A DNA stretch of 64,000 nt from Gammaproteobacteria bacterium (lineage in GTDB: Bacteria > Pseudomonadota > Gammaproteobacteria > JABHGC01): the NCBI GenBank assembly GCA_027077805.1, contig JALWTS010000044.1:62001-126000 (forward strand), in the 5' to 3' direction. The notes beneath the pieces were generated by a model. It made no database searches and was not told the origin of the DNA. It saw only the letters and a list, made by a program, of their open reading frames with translations. Shown here one piece after another: positions 55,732-64,000 of the stretch (the first letter of the stretch is position 1; each line of letters opens with the position of its first letter). Position numbers and translations under genes: made by a program.

Positions 55732-58700
55732 ATGAAAACGATACTTAAATCGAATATTACAATGCCAAAAATTATCTTGATCTGCCTTATTTTGTTCAGC
55801 AGTTTTACTATTGCTGATACCCAAAATCATACTATCCCTGAGCCATTAAAAGATTGGATTCCTTGGGTATTAGAAACCGAAACCACTAAAGACTGTCCTT
55901 GGTTCTACAACCGTGCCAAAACAGCCTGTCGTTGGCCAAGCCAATTAACCTTAAATCTCACCGATAAAGGCGGAGAGTTTGAATTCTATTGGCTGACTTA
56001 TCGCAAACAATGGCTGACTTTAGTCGGTGAAACTCAATGGCCACAAAATGTTAAAATCAATCAAGAAACGGCAACTGTAATTACGCACAAAGGCAGACCG
56101 AGTATTTATGTTGATGCAGGCTATTATCAAGTTACAGGGGAATTTCAATGGGCAAAATTACCAGTGAGTTTAAGTATTCCTCAGGATATTGGTTTACTTA
56201 CAGTAACCGTAAATGGCAAACCACTGACTAACCTTAACCGTGATAATCAAGGTAAGCTATGGTTAAAACAAAAAATTACCCAGAAAAAACAAACCAATCA
56301 ATTGCAATTACGAGTCTATCGTCATTTAAATGATATGATCCCAATGCGGATGACAACTAGAATTGAATTAGATGTTTCTGGTGATAATCGAGAAATTACC
56401 TTGGGTCCAATCTTTGATGAAAATTGGCGACCATTAGTACTGAATAGTCCTTTACCTAGTCATTTGGATAAAAATGGGGAACTAAAACTTCAGGTGCGTG
56501 CGGGTCAATGGGTGATTATTGTAAAAACTAGAAATACCAAACCTCTCGCCCAACTCAGCTTACCTAAACTCACCCAGCAATGGGTAGCACAAGAAATTTG
56601 GAGCTTTCAAGCCCAACATCGACTACGTCTCGTTGAACTACAAGGAGCAAGGCAAATTGATCCACAACAGACGACATTGCCCCAACAATGGAAACAATTC
56701 CCCAGTTATTTAGTTACCCCTGAGACCCAAATACAAATCATTGAAAAACGGCGTGGTGATTCCAATCCCCAACCGAATCAATTGGATTTAAAACGAGAAT
56801 TATTTTTAGACTTTTCAGGTCAGGGCATGACGATACAAGACCATATTACTGGCAATATGTATCAAAGCTGGCGTTTAAATATGCCCGAACCCTTACAACT
56901 TGGACGAGTTACTTTAAACAATCAAGAGCAATTTATTACCCAACTTGCCCCTAATCAACCCGCAGGCGTAGAAATCCGTGAAGGGCGGGTTGAATTAACC
57001 GCTGATAGCCGTTTAGAAGGAGACATTAGCCAATTATCTGCGGTAGGTTGGCAACATGATTTCCAAAATTTAGCAACTCGCTTACATTTGCCACCTGGGT
57101 GGCGTTTATTGCATGCCTCGGGTATGGATACCATTGAAAAAGGAACATTATTACCTTGGTTACAACATTGGAAAAATTTATTAGATTTATTTGTGGTATT
57201 GCTGATCACCATTGCTTGTGCCAAATTATGGGGTTGGCAATGGGGTTTATTTGCTTTAGTTACCATGATTTTAATTTATCATGAACCCAATGCCCCTAAA
57301 ACGATATGGTTAATCATACTTGCCAGTATCGCTTTATCACGAGTTGTACCTACAGGTCAAGCGAAAACCTTGATTCGATTTGTACAACGTGGCAGTTTAT
57401 TAGTACTAATTTTAATTATCTTACCTTTTATTATCCAACAAGCAAGACAGGCGATTTATCCGCAATTGGAAAAACCTTGGAAAATTATGGTAAGCAATAA
57501 ACCAGAGAGTCCACAAGCTCGTTATCAAATACCACAACAATCAGTGGTTGCTTTAGATTCCGTCAAAGAAACCAAACAAACATCACGCTATCTTCAAACT
57601 AAAAAACCCACAGTAGCCACTATCGATCCTAATGCTCAAATCCAAACAGGTCCAGGATTACCACAATGGCGTTGGAATACAGTTAATTTTCATTGGAATG
57701 GTCGAGTGCAAGCTGAACAAACGATTAAACTATGGTTAATTCCCCCCAATATCAGTGCCATACTTAGTTTTGTCCAAGTGTTATTCGTATTAGTTTTATT
57801 GATAAAAATGTTGGATATTAAATTTTCAAACAATTTACCCAAAATTCGTAAAAAACCAGTAAACAACACCAGTAAAGCGGTGATATTACTATTTGCTTTA
57901 TTGCTTCTACTTCCTTACTCTAATCCAAGTTTCGCAGAATATCCTTCCCCAGAATTACTGCAACAATTAAAACAACGATTGTTACCAACACCAACCTGTT
58001 TCCCTCAATGTGCAGATATTGCGAATATGCAATTAGTGGCAAACAACGATCAACTTAAATTAACCCTAGAAGTTCACAGTGATGAAAATATCGCATTCCC
58101 CTTGCCCGGGAAAGCGAAAGAATGGTTAGCAGAACAAGTATTCGTCAACCAACAACCTGCCACGGGTTTATTTCAATACCAACAACAACTATGGCTACAA
58201 CTTAATGCGGGTGTTCATACCGTAGAACTCCAAGGTCGCTTACCCAGGCAAAACAAAGTGCCACTGTATTTAGGCTTAAAACCACATCAACTACAAGTCG
58301 AATTAACAGGATGGGACTTGCAAGGTTGGCAATTACAAGGTCAAATTGAACAACAATTATTATTACAACGTCAACACGTTCAAACCAGTAATCACACCAA
58401 ATTACAACCCACTCGTTTGCCCAGTTTTGTTGAAGTAGAACGAGTGTTAAAACTGGGTTTAATTTGGGAAGTGGACACTTATGTGCAACGTATTGGTAAT
58501 GATGAAAGCCCAATTGTCATGGCAATTCCATTATTAGCAGGTGAATCTGTCATCACCGATAATATTCGGGTTAAAAACCAACAAGTGTTAGTCAATTTAC
58601 CTGCCTATAAAAACCATTTACAATGGCATTCTAATCTGGAAATTAGTGATACCATTAATCTAACCGCTACTAATAACCAAGATTGGATTGAAAAATGGCG

Positions 58701-59772
58701 ATTAGAAATCAATCCATTATGGCATCCGACTATTAGTGGCATTCCTGTGGTACAACACCAAAACGCCAAAAAACAATGGCAACCCCAATGGCAACCGTGG
58801 CAAAATGAATCGGTTACTATTAAATTACAACGTCCACAAGGCATTCAAGGTGCTACCTTTACCATAGACCATAGCATTTTAAAAATGATTGTCAGCCAAC
58901 GTAGTTTAGATAGTCAATTACAATTAACCATTCGTAGCAGTCAAGGCGGACAATATCAATTACAACTGCCACCTAATGCCAGCCTACAACAAGTAAAAAT
59001 CAATCAAAGATTACAACCCATTCGTCAAGAACAACAAACCGTTACCTTACCATTAAAACCAGGGAAACAAACCTTTGACCTAAGCTGGCAACAACCCCAA
59101 ACGATAAACACAAACTTACAAAGCCCTAAGCTAAATTTGGCTCATCCCAGTGTTAATGCGGAAACCATCGTACAACTGCCTAAAAACCGCTGGTTATTAT
59201 GGGTAGATGGTCCGAATATTGGTCCTGCAATTTTATTTTGGGGCGTATTAATCGTGATTCTAGTAATTGCGATTGCTTTAGGTCAAACTGCAATCACCCC
59301 ATTAAAAACCTATCACTGGATTTTACTCGCCTTAGGTTTAACGACCACAACAATAGAATCCGCCTTATTAATTATTTTTTGGTTATTCGCCTTAGGTTGG
59401 CGACAACAAATTAAAATTACTAATATTGCGGTATGGAAATTTAATTTATATCAAATTGCCTTAGTATTATTAAGCCTTGTCGCCTTATCTTCACTATTTT
59501 ATGCGATTCAACAAGGCTTACTTGCTACGCCTGATATGTCCATTGTGGGTAATGGTTCTACTAGCGATACCTTACAATGGTATCAAGATCGCAGCCAAGA
59601 TATTTTACCTACCGTTACCATTATTTCCTTACCATTATTGGTTTATAAACTATTAATGTTATGTTGGGCATTATGGTTGGCATTTGCCTTGTTGAATTGG
59701 TTAAAATGGGGTTGGGCTTGTTTTAGTAAGGGTGAGTATTGGATGAAGCCTGAGATTTTGCGGAAGAAGTAA
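55732..59772 (+). CDS. 1346-residue internally duplicated membrane/periplasmic protein
   Basis: I do not recognise a characterised family. The protein has an N-terminal signal, a large beta-rich Trp/Gln-rich domain (about 35-480), three helices (about 485-600), a short loop, and another helix (about 680). A second signal-like stretch lies at about 714-735 ('LLLLPYSNPSFA'), then a second beta domain (740-1150) and about five helices ending in Trp-rich 'FALLNWLKWGWACFSKGEYW'. Both beta domains open with a cysteine pair (C55/C66; C754/C758) and share a pattern 'DAGYYQVTGEF...LPVSLSI' / 'NAGVHTVELQGR...VPLYLGL', so an ancient duplication is likely. The start may instead be ATG 55762; neither has a clear ribosome site. 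The upstream secreted protein may be its partner. Confidence 0.85.
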   Translation: MKTILKSNITMPKIILICLILFSSFTIADTQNHTIPEPLKDWIPWVLETETTKDCPWFYNRAKTACRWPSQLTLNLTDKGGEFEFYWLTYRKQWLTLVGETQWPQNVKINQETATVITHKGRPSIYVDAGYYQVTGEFQWAKLPVSLSIPQDIGLLTVTVNGKPLTNLNRDNQGKLWLKQKITQKKQTNQLQLRVYRHLNDMIPMRMTTRIELDVSGDNREITLGPIFDENWRPLVLNSPLPSHLDKNGELKLQVRAGQWVIIVKTRNTKPLAQLSLPKLTQQWVAQEIWSFQAQHRLRLVELQGARQIDPQQTTLPQQWKQFPSYLVTPETQIQIIEKRRGDSNPQPNQLDLKRELFLDFSGQGMTIQDHITGNMYQSWRLNMPEPLQLGRVTLNNQEQFITQLAPNQPAGVEIREGRVELTADSRLEGDISQLSAVGWQHDFQNLATRLHLPPGWRLLHASGMDTIEKGTLLPWLQHWKNLLDLFVVLLITIACAKLWGWQWGLFALVTMILIYHEPNAPKTIWLIILASIALSRVVPTGQAKTLIRFVQRGSLLVLILIILPFIIQQARQAIYPQLEKPWKIMVSNKPESPQARYQIPQQSVVALDSVKETKQTSRYLQTKKPTVATIDPNAQIQTGPGLPQWRWNTVNFHWNGRVQAEQTIKLWLIPPNISAILSFVQVLFVLVLLIKMLDIKFSNNLPKIRKKPVNNTSKAVILLFALLLLLPYSNPSFAEYPSPELLQQLKQRLLPTPTCFPQCADIANMQLVANNDQLKLTLEVHSDENIAFPLPGKAKEWLAEQVFVNQQPATGLFQYQQQLWLQLNAGVHTVELQGRLPRQNKVPLYLGLKPHQLQVELTGWDLQGWQLQGQIEQQLLLQRQHVQTSNHTKLQPTRLPSFVEVERVLKLGLIWEVDTYVQRIGNDESPIVMAIPLLAGESVITDNIRVKNQQVLVNLPAYKNHLQWHSNLEISDTINLTATNNQDWIEKWRLEINPLWHPTISGIPVVQHQNAKKQWQPQWQPWQNESVTIKLQRPQGIQGATFTIDHSILKMIVSQRSLDSQLQLTIRSSQGGQYQLQLPPNASLQQVKINQRLQPIRQEQQTVTLPLKPGKQTFDLSWQQPQTINTNLQSPKLNLAHPSVNAETIVQLPKNRWLLWVDGPNIGPAILFWGVLIVILVIAIALGQTAITPLKTYHWILLALGLTTTTIESALLIIFWLFALGWRQQIKITNIAVWKFNLYQIALVLLSLVALSSLFYAIQQGLLATPDMSIVGNGSTSDTLQWYQDRSQDILPTVTIISLPLLVYKLLMLCWALWLAFALLNWLKWGWACFSKGEYWMKPEILRKK

Positions 59773-59937
59773 AGAAGCGTAATCAAGAAATGAACAAGAT
59801 AAAGACAAATATCATTCTTCTGATAAGTTAATTGTTGCTTGAATCATTTTCATAATAATCTTATAACAAAGCAAATAATCTGACATTATTTTGTGGATTT
59901 AAATTCAATGATAGTGGTGCATAGATTGATAATCAAC

Positions 59938-61050
59938 CTACTCCACCGCCCCCAACTTCTTCGCCTGCTGATAACTCACCTCCAATTGCTGCGCAACTGC
60001 CCGACTATCCCAATTATCGTACTGGGGCCAACCTTGTAGATGTTGTTTAATAATTTCACTTAAGGCAAATAGATGATCCGTGCGTTCGTTTAGGGCAGGA
60101 ATATAATGGTATTCGTGTCCACCTGCATTGAGAAAATAATCACGATTTTCTTCGGCGACCTCTTCTAAAGTTTCTAAACAATCCGTTGCAAATCCAGGGC
60201 AAATCACGGATACTCGTTTAATCCCTTGTTGTGGAAAGGCTTGTAAGGTTTTGTCTAAATAAGGTTTTAGCCATTCTTCTCGCCCAAATCTGGATTGAAA
60301 GACTAATTGCCATTGTTCGGGTTCTAATTCTAAAGCCTCGGCTAATAATCTCGCAGTAGCATGACATTCACAAAAATAAGGATCACCATTGCTAAAATAA
60401 CGTTTAGGAATGCCATGAAAGGAGATTAATAATTTATCCATTTGCCCGTGTTGTTGCCAATGTTCTCTAACGCTGTTAGCTAAGGCACTTATATACATGG
60501 AATTTTTATGATAATGATTAATAAAACGCAATTCAGGAATCCAACGCCAAGTTTGTAAAGTTTGGCTGATGGCATCAAAGGTAGAAGCAGTCGTTGCGGC
60601 CGCATATTGTGGATAAAGCGGTAAAACTAATAAACGTTGCACATTCGTTTCGGCAAATTCACCTAAAACTGATTCTATGGATGGCCTGCCGTAACGCATG
60701 GCAAATGCGACCTTTACAGGACCTTGGCATTGTTGTTCTAATAAAGATTGTAAGCCCTGGGTTTGTTTGGCAGTGATCGCAATTAATGGGGAACCTTCGC
60801 CTATTGTATCCCAGATTTTTTGATAGGATTTAGCAGAACGTTGGGGACGAATATTTAAAATAACACCATTCAAAATCAACCACCATAAGGGTCTTCCCAT
60901 TTCAATCACTCGTCTATCCCATAAAAATTGTTTTAAATAGCGGTATAAAGCTCCTCTAGTTGGGGCATCGGGCGACCCTAAATTCACTAATAATATCCCC
61001 AGTTTTTCAATATTATCATGTCGATAAGTGGTGTTCTTGTAATATCCCAT
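59938..61050 (-). CDS. hemH: Ferrochelatase
   Basis: HemH inserts Fe2+ into protoporphyrin IX, the last step of heme synthesis, at the inner membrane. ATG 61050 (370 residues) is preferred to a TTG at 61071. Motifs are 'LGILLVNLGSPDAPT' at the N-terminus, 'GEGSPLIAITAKQT', 'FAMRYGRPSIESVL', and the catalytic His in 'LLISFHGIPKRYFSNGDPYF'. The conserved acidic run 'DCLETLEEVAEENRDYF' is near residue 290. It has no membrane helix. It stands alone between two unrelated divergent or convergent genes; heme supply suits the bd oxidase encoded elsewhere in the window. Confidence 0.95.
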   Translation of the reverse strand: MGYYKNTTYRHDNIEKLGILLVNLGSPDAPTRGALYRYLKQFLWDRRVIEMGRPLWWLILNGVILNIRPQRSAKSYQKIWDTIGEGSPLIAITAKQTQGLQSLLEQQCQGPVKVAFAMRYGRPSIESVLGEFAETNVQRLLVLPLYPQYAAATTASTFDAISQTLQTWRWIPELRFINHYHKNSMYISALANSVREHWQQHGQMDKLLISFHGIPKRYFSNGDPYFCECHATARLLAEALELEPEQWQLVFQSRFGREEWLKPYLDKTLQAFPQQGIKRVSVICPGFATDCLETLEEVAEENRDYFLNAGGHEYHYIPALNERTDHLFALSEIIKQHLQGWPQYDNWDSRAVAQQLEVSYQQAKKLGAVE

Positions 61051-61132
61051 AAATAAATCTTGTATTAACAAATTGAATTTTTTTCATTAATCATTATTGT
61101 ATATCTTACTTTGATCACGAATGAATAATTAA

Positions 61133-62386
61133 ATGCTATTTTATCGCTATATTTTACCGATTTTAATTCTCAGCCTTGGCATTTCCAGCTTTTTATATCT
61201 CAAGTATAGTCGAGTTCAACAAAAAGTGGCCCAACCCACAGAGCGAGTCTGGCAAGTGGAAGTGATAAGCATTCAACCTCAGACTTTAGCACCAAGTTTG
61301 ACCTTATATGGCCGAATTGAAACCCCACAACGATTGAAAATTATAGCACCAAGTTATAGTGTGGTTACACAATTAGCGGTCGTTGAAGGTCAAACAGTGA
61401 ATCAAGATCAAGCCCTAGTTTATTTAGATCAACGTGATTTTTTACCCAAAATTCAGTTAAAACAAGCTAAAATCAAAGAATTACAAGCCCAGATTGAATT
61501 AGAACAATTACAACATAAAGCCAATCAAGCAACATTAAAATATGAACAAAATCTGCTACAATTAAAAGCCAATGCGGTTAATCGTGCTAAAACCTTATCC
61601 ACTAAAAAACTTGGGGCAGAATCTGATTTAGATCAAGCGAAACAACAATATCAACAACAATTAGTCGTATTAAGCCAACAACAACTTAATTTAGCCCAAC
61701 ATCCTGCGAGATTACAACGCTTACAAGCGCAATTAGCACAAGTGCAAGCCGAACTTAGCCAAAGCCAATTAGCCTTAGAACGCAGTCAAATCCATGCCCC
61801 ATTTAATGGCATTGTGCAATCCGTTGAAGTTAGTATTGGCGATCAGGTAAATACGGGGCAAATTTTATTATATTTATATCCAATTGAACAATTAGAAGTC
61901 AGAGCGAGAATCCCCACTCGTTATCAATGGGAAATCCAACAAACCTTAGAACAAGGAAAAAAACTCAATGCCCAAGGCTGGTTACAAGAACAAGTCATTC
62001 CATTAACTTTAGATCGCTTGTCAGGCAACAGTGCCACTCAAGGCATTGATGGTTTATTTAAAATTAAGCAATACCATGCTATTTTACGTTTAGGTAGTTT
62101 TCTGACAATCAAACTACAACGTCCTAAGCAAAGCAATGTGATTGCTTTACCCTATCAAGCATTATATGGTGGTCATCGTGTTTATAAATTAGTCGAAGAT
62201 AGAATTCAAGCGGTTACCTTAAGCCCATTAGGAGATTATTACACGGAGAAAGGTGAAACCTTATTGCTGGCAAGAAGTGCGGAACTACAAGCCAATGATA
62301 AAATTGTGCTAACCCATTTACCTCATGCGATTTCAGGATTAAAAGTTAAAGTTGCGCCCCCTGATGGATCATCCAATGGATCATAA
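61133..62386 (+). CDS. RND efflux periplasmic adaptor subunit
   Basis: The 417-residue protein is anchored by an N-terminal helix (residues 5-23). It has the membrane-fusion layout: beta-barrel/lipoyl half ('VTQLAVVEGQTVNQDQALVY'), a long alpha-hairpin (about 103-215, Gln/Leu-rich), and the second lipoyl half ('ERSQIHAPFNGIVQSVEVSIGDQV'). Beta domains that normally contact the pump and channel follow. It links an RND pump to an outer-membrane factor, which is not present in this window. Its 3' end overlaps the permease gene by 23 bp. Confidence 0.92.
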   Translation: MLFYRYILPILILSLGISSFLYLKYSRVQQKVAQPTERVWQVEVISIQPQTLAPSLTLYGRIETPQRLKIIAPSYSVVTQLAVVEGQTVNQDQALVYLDQRDFLPKIQLKQAKIKELQAQIELEQLQHKANQATLKYEQNLLQLKANAVNRAKTLSTKKLGAESDLDQAKQQYQQQLVVLSQQQLNLAQHPARLQRLQAQLAQVQAELSQSQLALERSQIHAPFNGIVQSVEVSIGDQVNTGQILLYLYPIEQLEVRARIPTRYQWEIQQTLEQGKKLNAQGWLQEQVIPLTLDRLSGNSATQGIDGLFKIKQYHAILRLGSFLTIKLQRPKQSNVIALPYQALYGGHRVYKLVEDRIQAVTLSPLGDYYTEKGETLLLARSAELQANDKIVLTHLPHAISGLKVKVAPPDGSSNGS

Positions 62387-64000
62387 AGACGATATATTAG
62401 GCTTATTTGCCTATCATAAAGTGGCAGCAAATTTGCTCATGATCATAATGATTCTAGCAGGTTTATTATCGCTTTATCGCTTAAATATTCAGTTTTTTCC
62501 TAACTTTGAACTGGATGTTGTAACGGTAAGAGTCGTATGGCAAGGGGCAAGTGCTGAAGACATGGAAACAGGAATTACCATTCCTTTAGAACAAAACCTA
62601 AAAACTGTTGATAATCTCAATAAAATGACCTCAACCTCTAGTCGAGGCGTGAGTGTGATTACCTTGGAATTTATTGAAGGCACTGATATTGTTTTAGCTT
62701 TAGATCAAGTCAAACAAAAAGTAGCTGAGTTTCGTAATTTTCCTGAAGATGCTGAAACTCCAAAGATCAGCCATGTTAGTCATTATGAACAAATTGCCAG
62801 TATTATTGTGACTGGAGGTAATTTAGACGAGCTTAGACCATTGGCCCGAGAATTTGAACAACAATTATTACAACAAGGCATTGATAAAGTTATCATCAGG
62901 GGTCTGCCTGAAGAAGAAATTGTGATTGAAGCCCAAGCTGCGATTTTACAACAATTGCAACTGAGTTTAGATAATATTGCCCAAAAGGTGAATAGCTTTA
63001 GTCAAGATGTACCCGCAGGGATTGTGGGCGATAAAGACAGTGGACGAGAACTACGCAGTTTAGATCAACAACGGCAAAGCTGGGAATTTGCTCAAATTCC
63101 AATTGAACGCCAACAACAAAATTATATCAATTTAGGCGATATTGCCCATATTGAAAAACGTCCCAAAAATCCTGCAACATTATTGACTTTTGAAGATCAG
63201 CCCGCATTAGAACTATCACTAAAGCGGGCAGAATCCGGTAATTCCTTAAAAGCAGCCAGGATATTGTCAGATTGGTTAGCCCAAACTCGTCCGACTTTAC
63301 CGCCTAATATTAAACTAACGGTTTATGATGAATCATGGCAATTGATTCAGGATCGTATGGATTTATTATTGCGTAATGGTTTCGGTGGTTTAGTCTTAGT
63401 TGTGGCTATTTTGTATTTATTTTTAAATGGTCGGGTGGCATTTTGGGTAGCGGTAGGTATTCCTGTTTCATTTATGGCAACCTTAGGCGTATTATATCTG
63501 GCAGGTGGCAGTATTAATATGATTAGCCTATTTGGTATGATTATGGCGTTGGGGATTATTGTTGATGATGCCATTGTCGTAGGTGAAGATGCCTTAGCCC
63601 ATTATCAATCAGGTGAACCTGCCTTATCCTCAGCCGAAGGTGGTGCTAGAAGAATGTTAGCACCTGTCATGAGTTCATCCCTTACGACGATTGCCGCATT
63701 TTTACCTTTAATGATGATTAGTGGTATTATTGGCAATATTTTATTTGCCATTCCTTTAGTGATTGTTTGTGTGATTATTGCCTCATTGATTGAAAGTTTT
63801 TTTGTCTTACCTGGGCATTTACGTCATGCTTTTCTACATTTACCGCATCAAGCAACATCTAAAACTCGACAAACATTGGAACAAGGTTTTGCCTATTTTC
63901 GGGATCATATTTTTTATCATTGGATTCGTTTCGCATTAGAGTATCGGCAAACCAGTCTTAGTATTGCCATGGCCTTATTACTGTTTGCCTTTGGTTTATT
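62364..64000 (+). CDS. RND efflux transporter permease subunit (3' part cut off)
   Basis: From ATG 62364 the frame is open for 545 codons to the window edge; a second ATG at 62376 is possible. The start resembles AcrB/MexB-type pumps: cytoplasmic 'HKDDILGLFAYHKVAANLLM', first membrane helix, 'FFPNFELDVVTVRVVWQGAS', then porter subdomains. Membrane helices 2-5 include 'MALGIIVDDAIVVGEDAL' with the proton-relay Asp pair. The periplasmic docking parts look shortened relative to AcrB. It overlaps the adaptor gene by 23 bp. Proton-driven efflux of drugs, metals or other compounds is likely; the substrate is unknown. Confidence 0.92.
   Translation, partial: MDHPMDHKDDILGLFAYHKVAANLLMIIMILAGLLSLYRLNIQFFPNFELDVVTVRVVWQGASAEDMETGITIPLEQNLKTVDNLNKMTSTSSRGVSVITLEFIEGTDIVLALDQVKQKVAEFRNFPEDAETPKISHVSHYEQIASIIVTGGNLDELRPLAREFEQQLLQQGIDKVIIRGLPEEEIVIEAQAAILQQLQLSLDNIAQKVNSFSQDVPAGIVGDKDSGRELRSLDQQRQSWEFAQIPIERQQQNYINLGDIAHIEKRPKNPATLLTFEDQPALELSLKRAESGNSLKAARILSDWLAQTRPTLPPNIKLTVYDESWQLIQDRMDLLLRNGFGGLVLVVAILYLFLNGRVAFWVAVGIPVSFMATLGVLYLAGGSINMISLFGMIMALGIIVDDAIVVGEDALAHYQSGEPALSSAEGGARRMLAPVMSSSLTTIAAFLPLMMISGIIGNILFAIPLVIVCVIIASLIESFFVLPGHLRHAFLHLPHQATSKTRQTLEQGFAYFRDHIFYHWIRFALEYRQTSLSIAMALLLFAFGL

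Noticed and set aside
57870..57940. Internal signal peptide of the giant protein taken as a sign of two separate genes fused by a sequencing error
   Set aside because: The frame is continuous without stop or ribosome site at the junction and both halves have normal codon use; a true duplicated/fused protein is more likely.

Overview
The window is AT-rich chromosomal DNA from a gammaproteobacterium. It is densely packed and contains no transposase, integrase, CRISPR array or rRNA. The core genes (tgt-yajC-secD-secF, purM-purN, ybeZ-ybeY-corC-lnt, birA-coaX-SPOR, aceE-aceF-lpd, cydAB) have gammaproteobacterial sequences and gene orders. A type I sulfide:quinone oxidoreductase with all three catalytic cysteines, a sulfide-tolerant type of terminal oxidase, a Calvin-type class II aldolase and several orphan CHASE2/PAS/receiver signalling proteins suggest a sulfur-oxidising lineage such as Thiotrichales/Beggiatoaceae. 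This placement is inference; no taxonomic marker gene is present.

Layout. 1-7.9 kb: cut-off MidA-like methyltransferase and pteridine reductase (overlapping divergent starts), a lone GspE-type ATPase, an AI-2E transporter, a PgsA-like enzyme and a DUF2066 protein, all facing purM-purN. 8-14.5 kb: CHASE2 histidine kinase divergent from tgt-yajC-secDF. 14.3-21.4 kb: cydP-cydA-cydB-cydX-sqr, two small proteins nearby, and a divergent PAS/DUF1499/ECF-sigma group; an FNR/FixK-type box sits in the divergent promoter. 21.6-28.8 kb: waaA and the pyruvate dehydrogenase genes. 28.8-36.7 kb: tkt-gap-pgk-pyk-fba and an Sfp-type phosphopantetheinyl transferase. 37-41.6 kb: accessory stretch with a phospholipase D-like protein that lacks both catalytic histidines, its membrane-anchored partner, a receiver-kinase hybrid, a secreted 11-mer-repeat (LEA-like) protein and an HD protein. 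41.7-45 kb: ferric iron uptake permease and binding protein divergent from bfd with two Fur-box-like sites, then tRNA-Thr(UGU). 45-53.7 kb: SPOR protein-coaX-birA, miaB, a secreted cysteine-rich protein, ybeZ-ybeY-corC-lnt and an ArsR-type regulator antisense to the lnt 3' end. 53.7-64 kb: a receiver-PAS protein, a secreted beta-rich protein, a 1346-residue internally duplicated membrane protein, hemH, and an RND efflux pair cut by the window end.

The clearest functional unit is cydPABX-sqr: sulfide electrons enter the quinone pool through SQR and leave to oxygen through cytochrome bd, a sulfide-resistant oxidase type. The least described elements are the 1346-residue duplicated protein with its secreted neighbour, the histidine-less PLD protein with its anchored partner, and the LEA-like secreted repeat protein.
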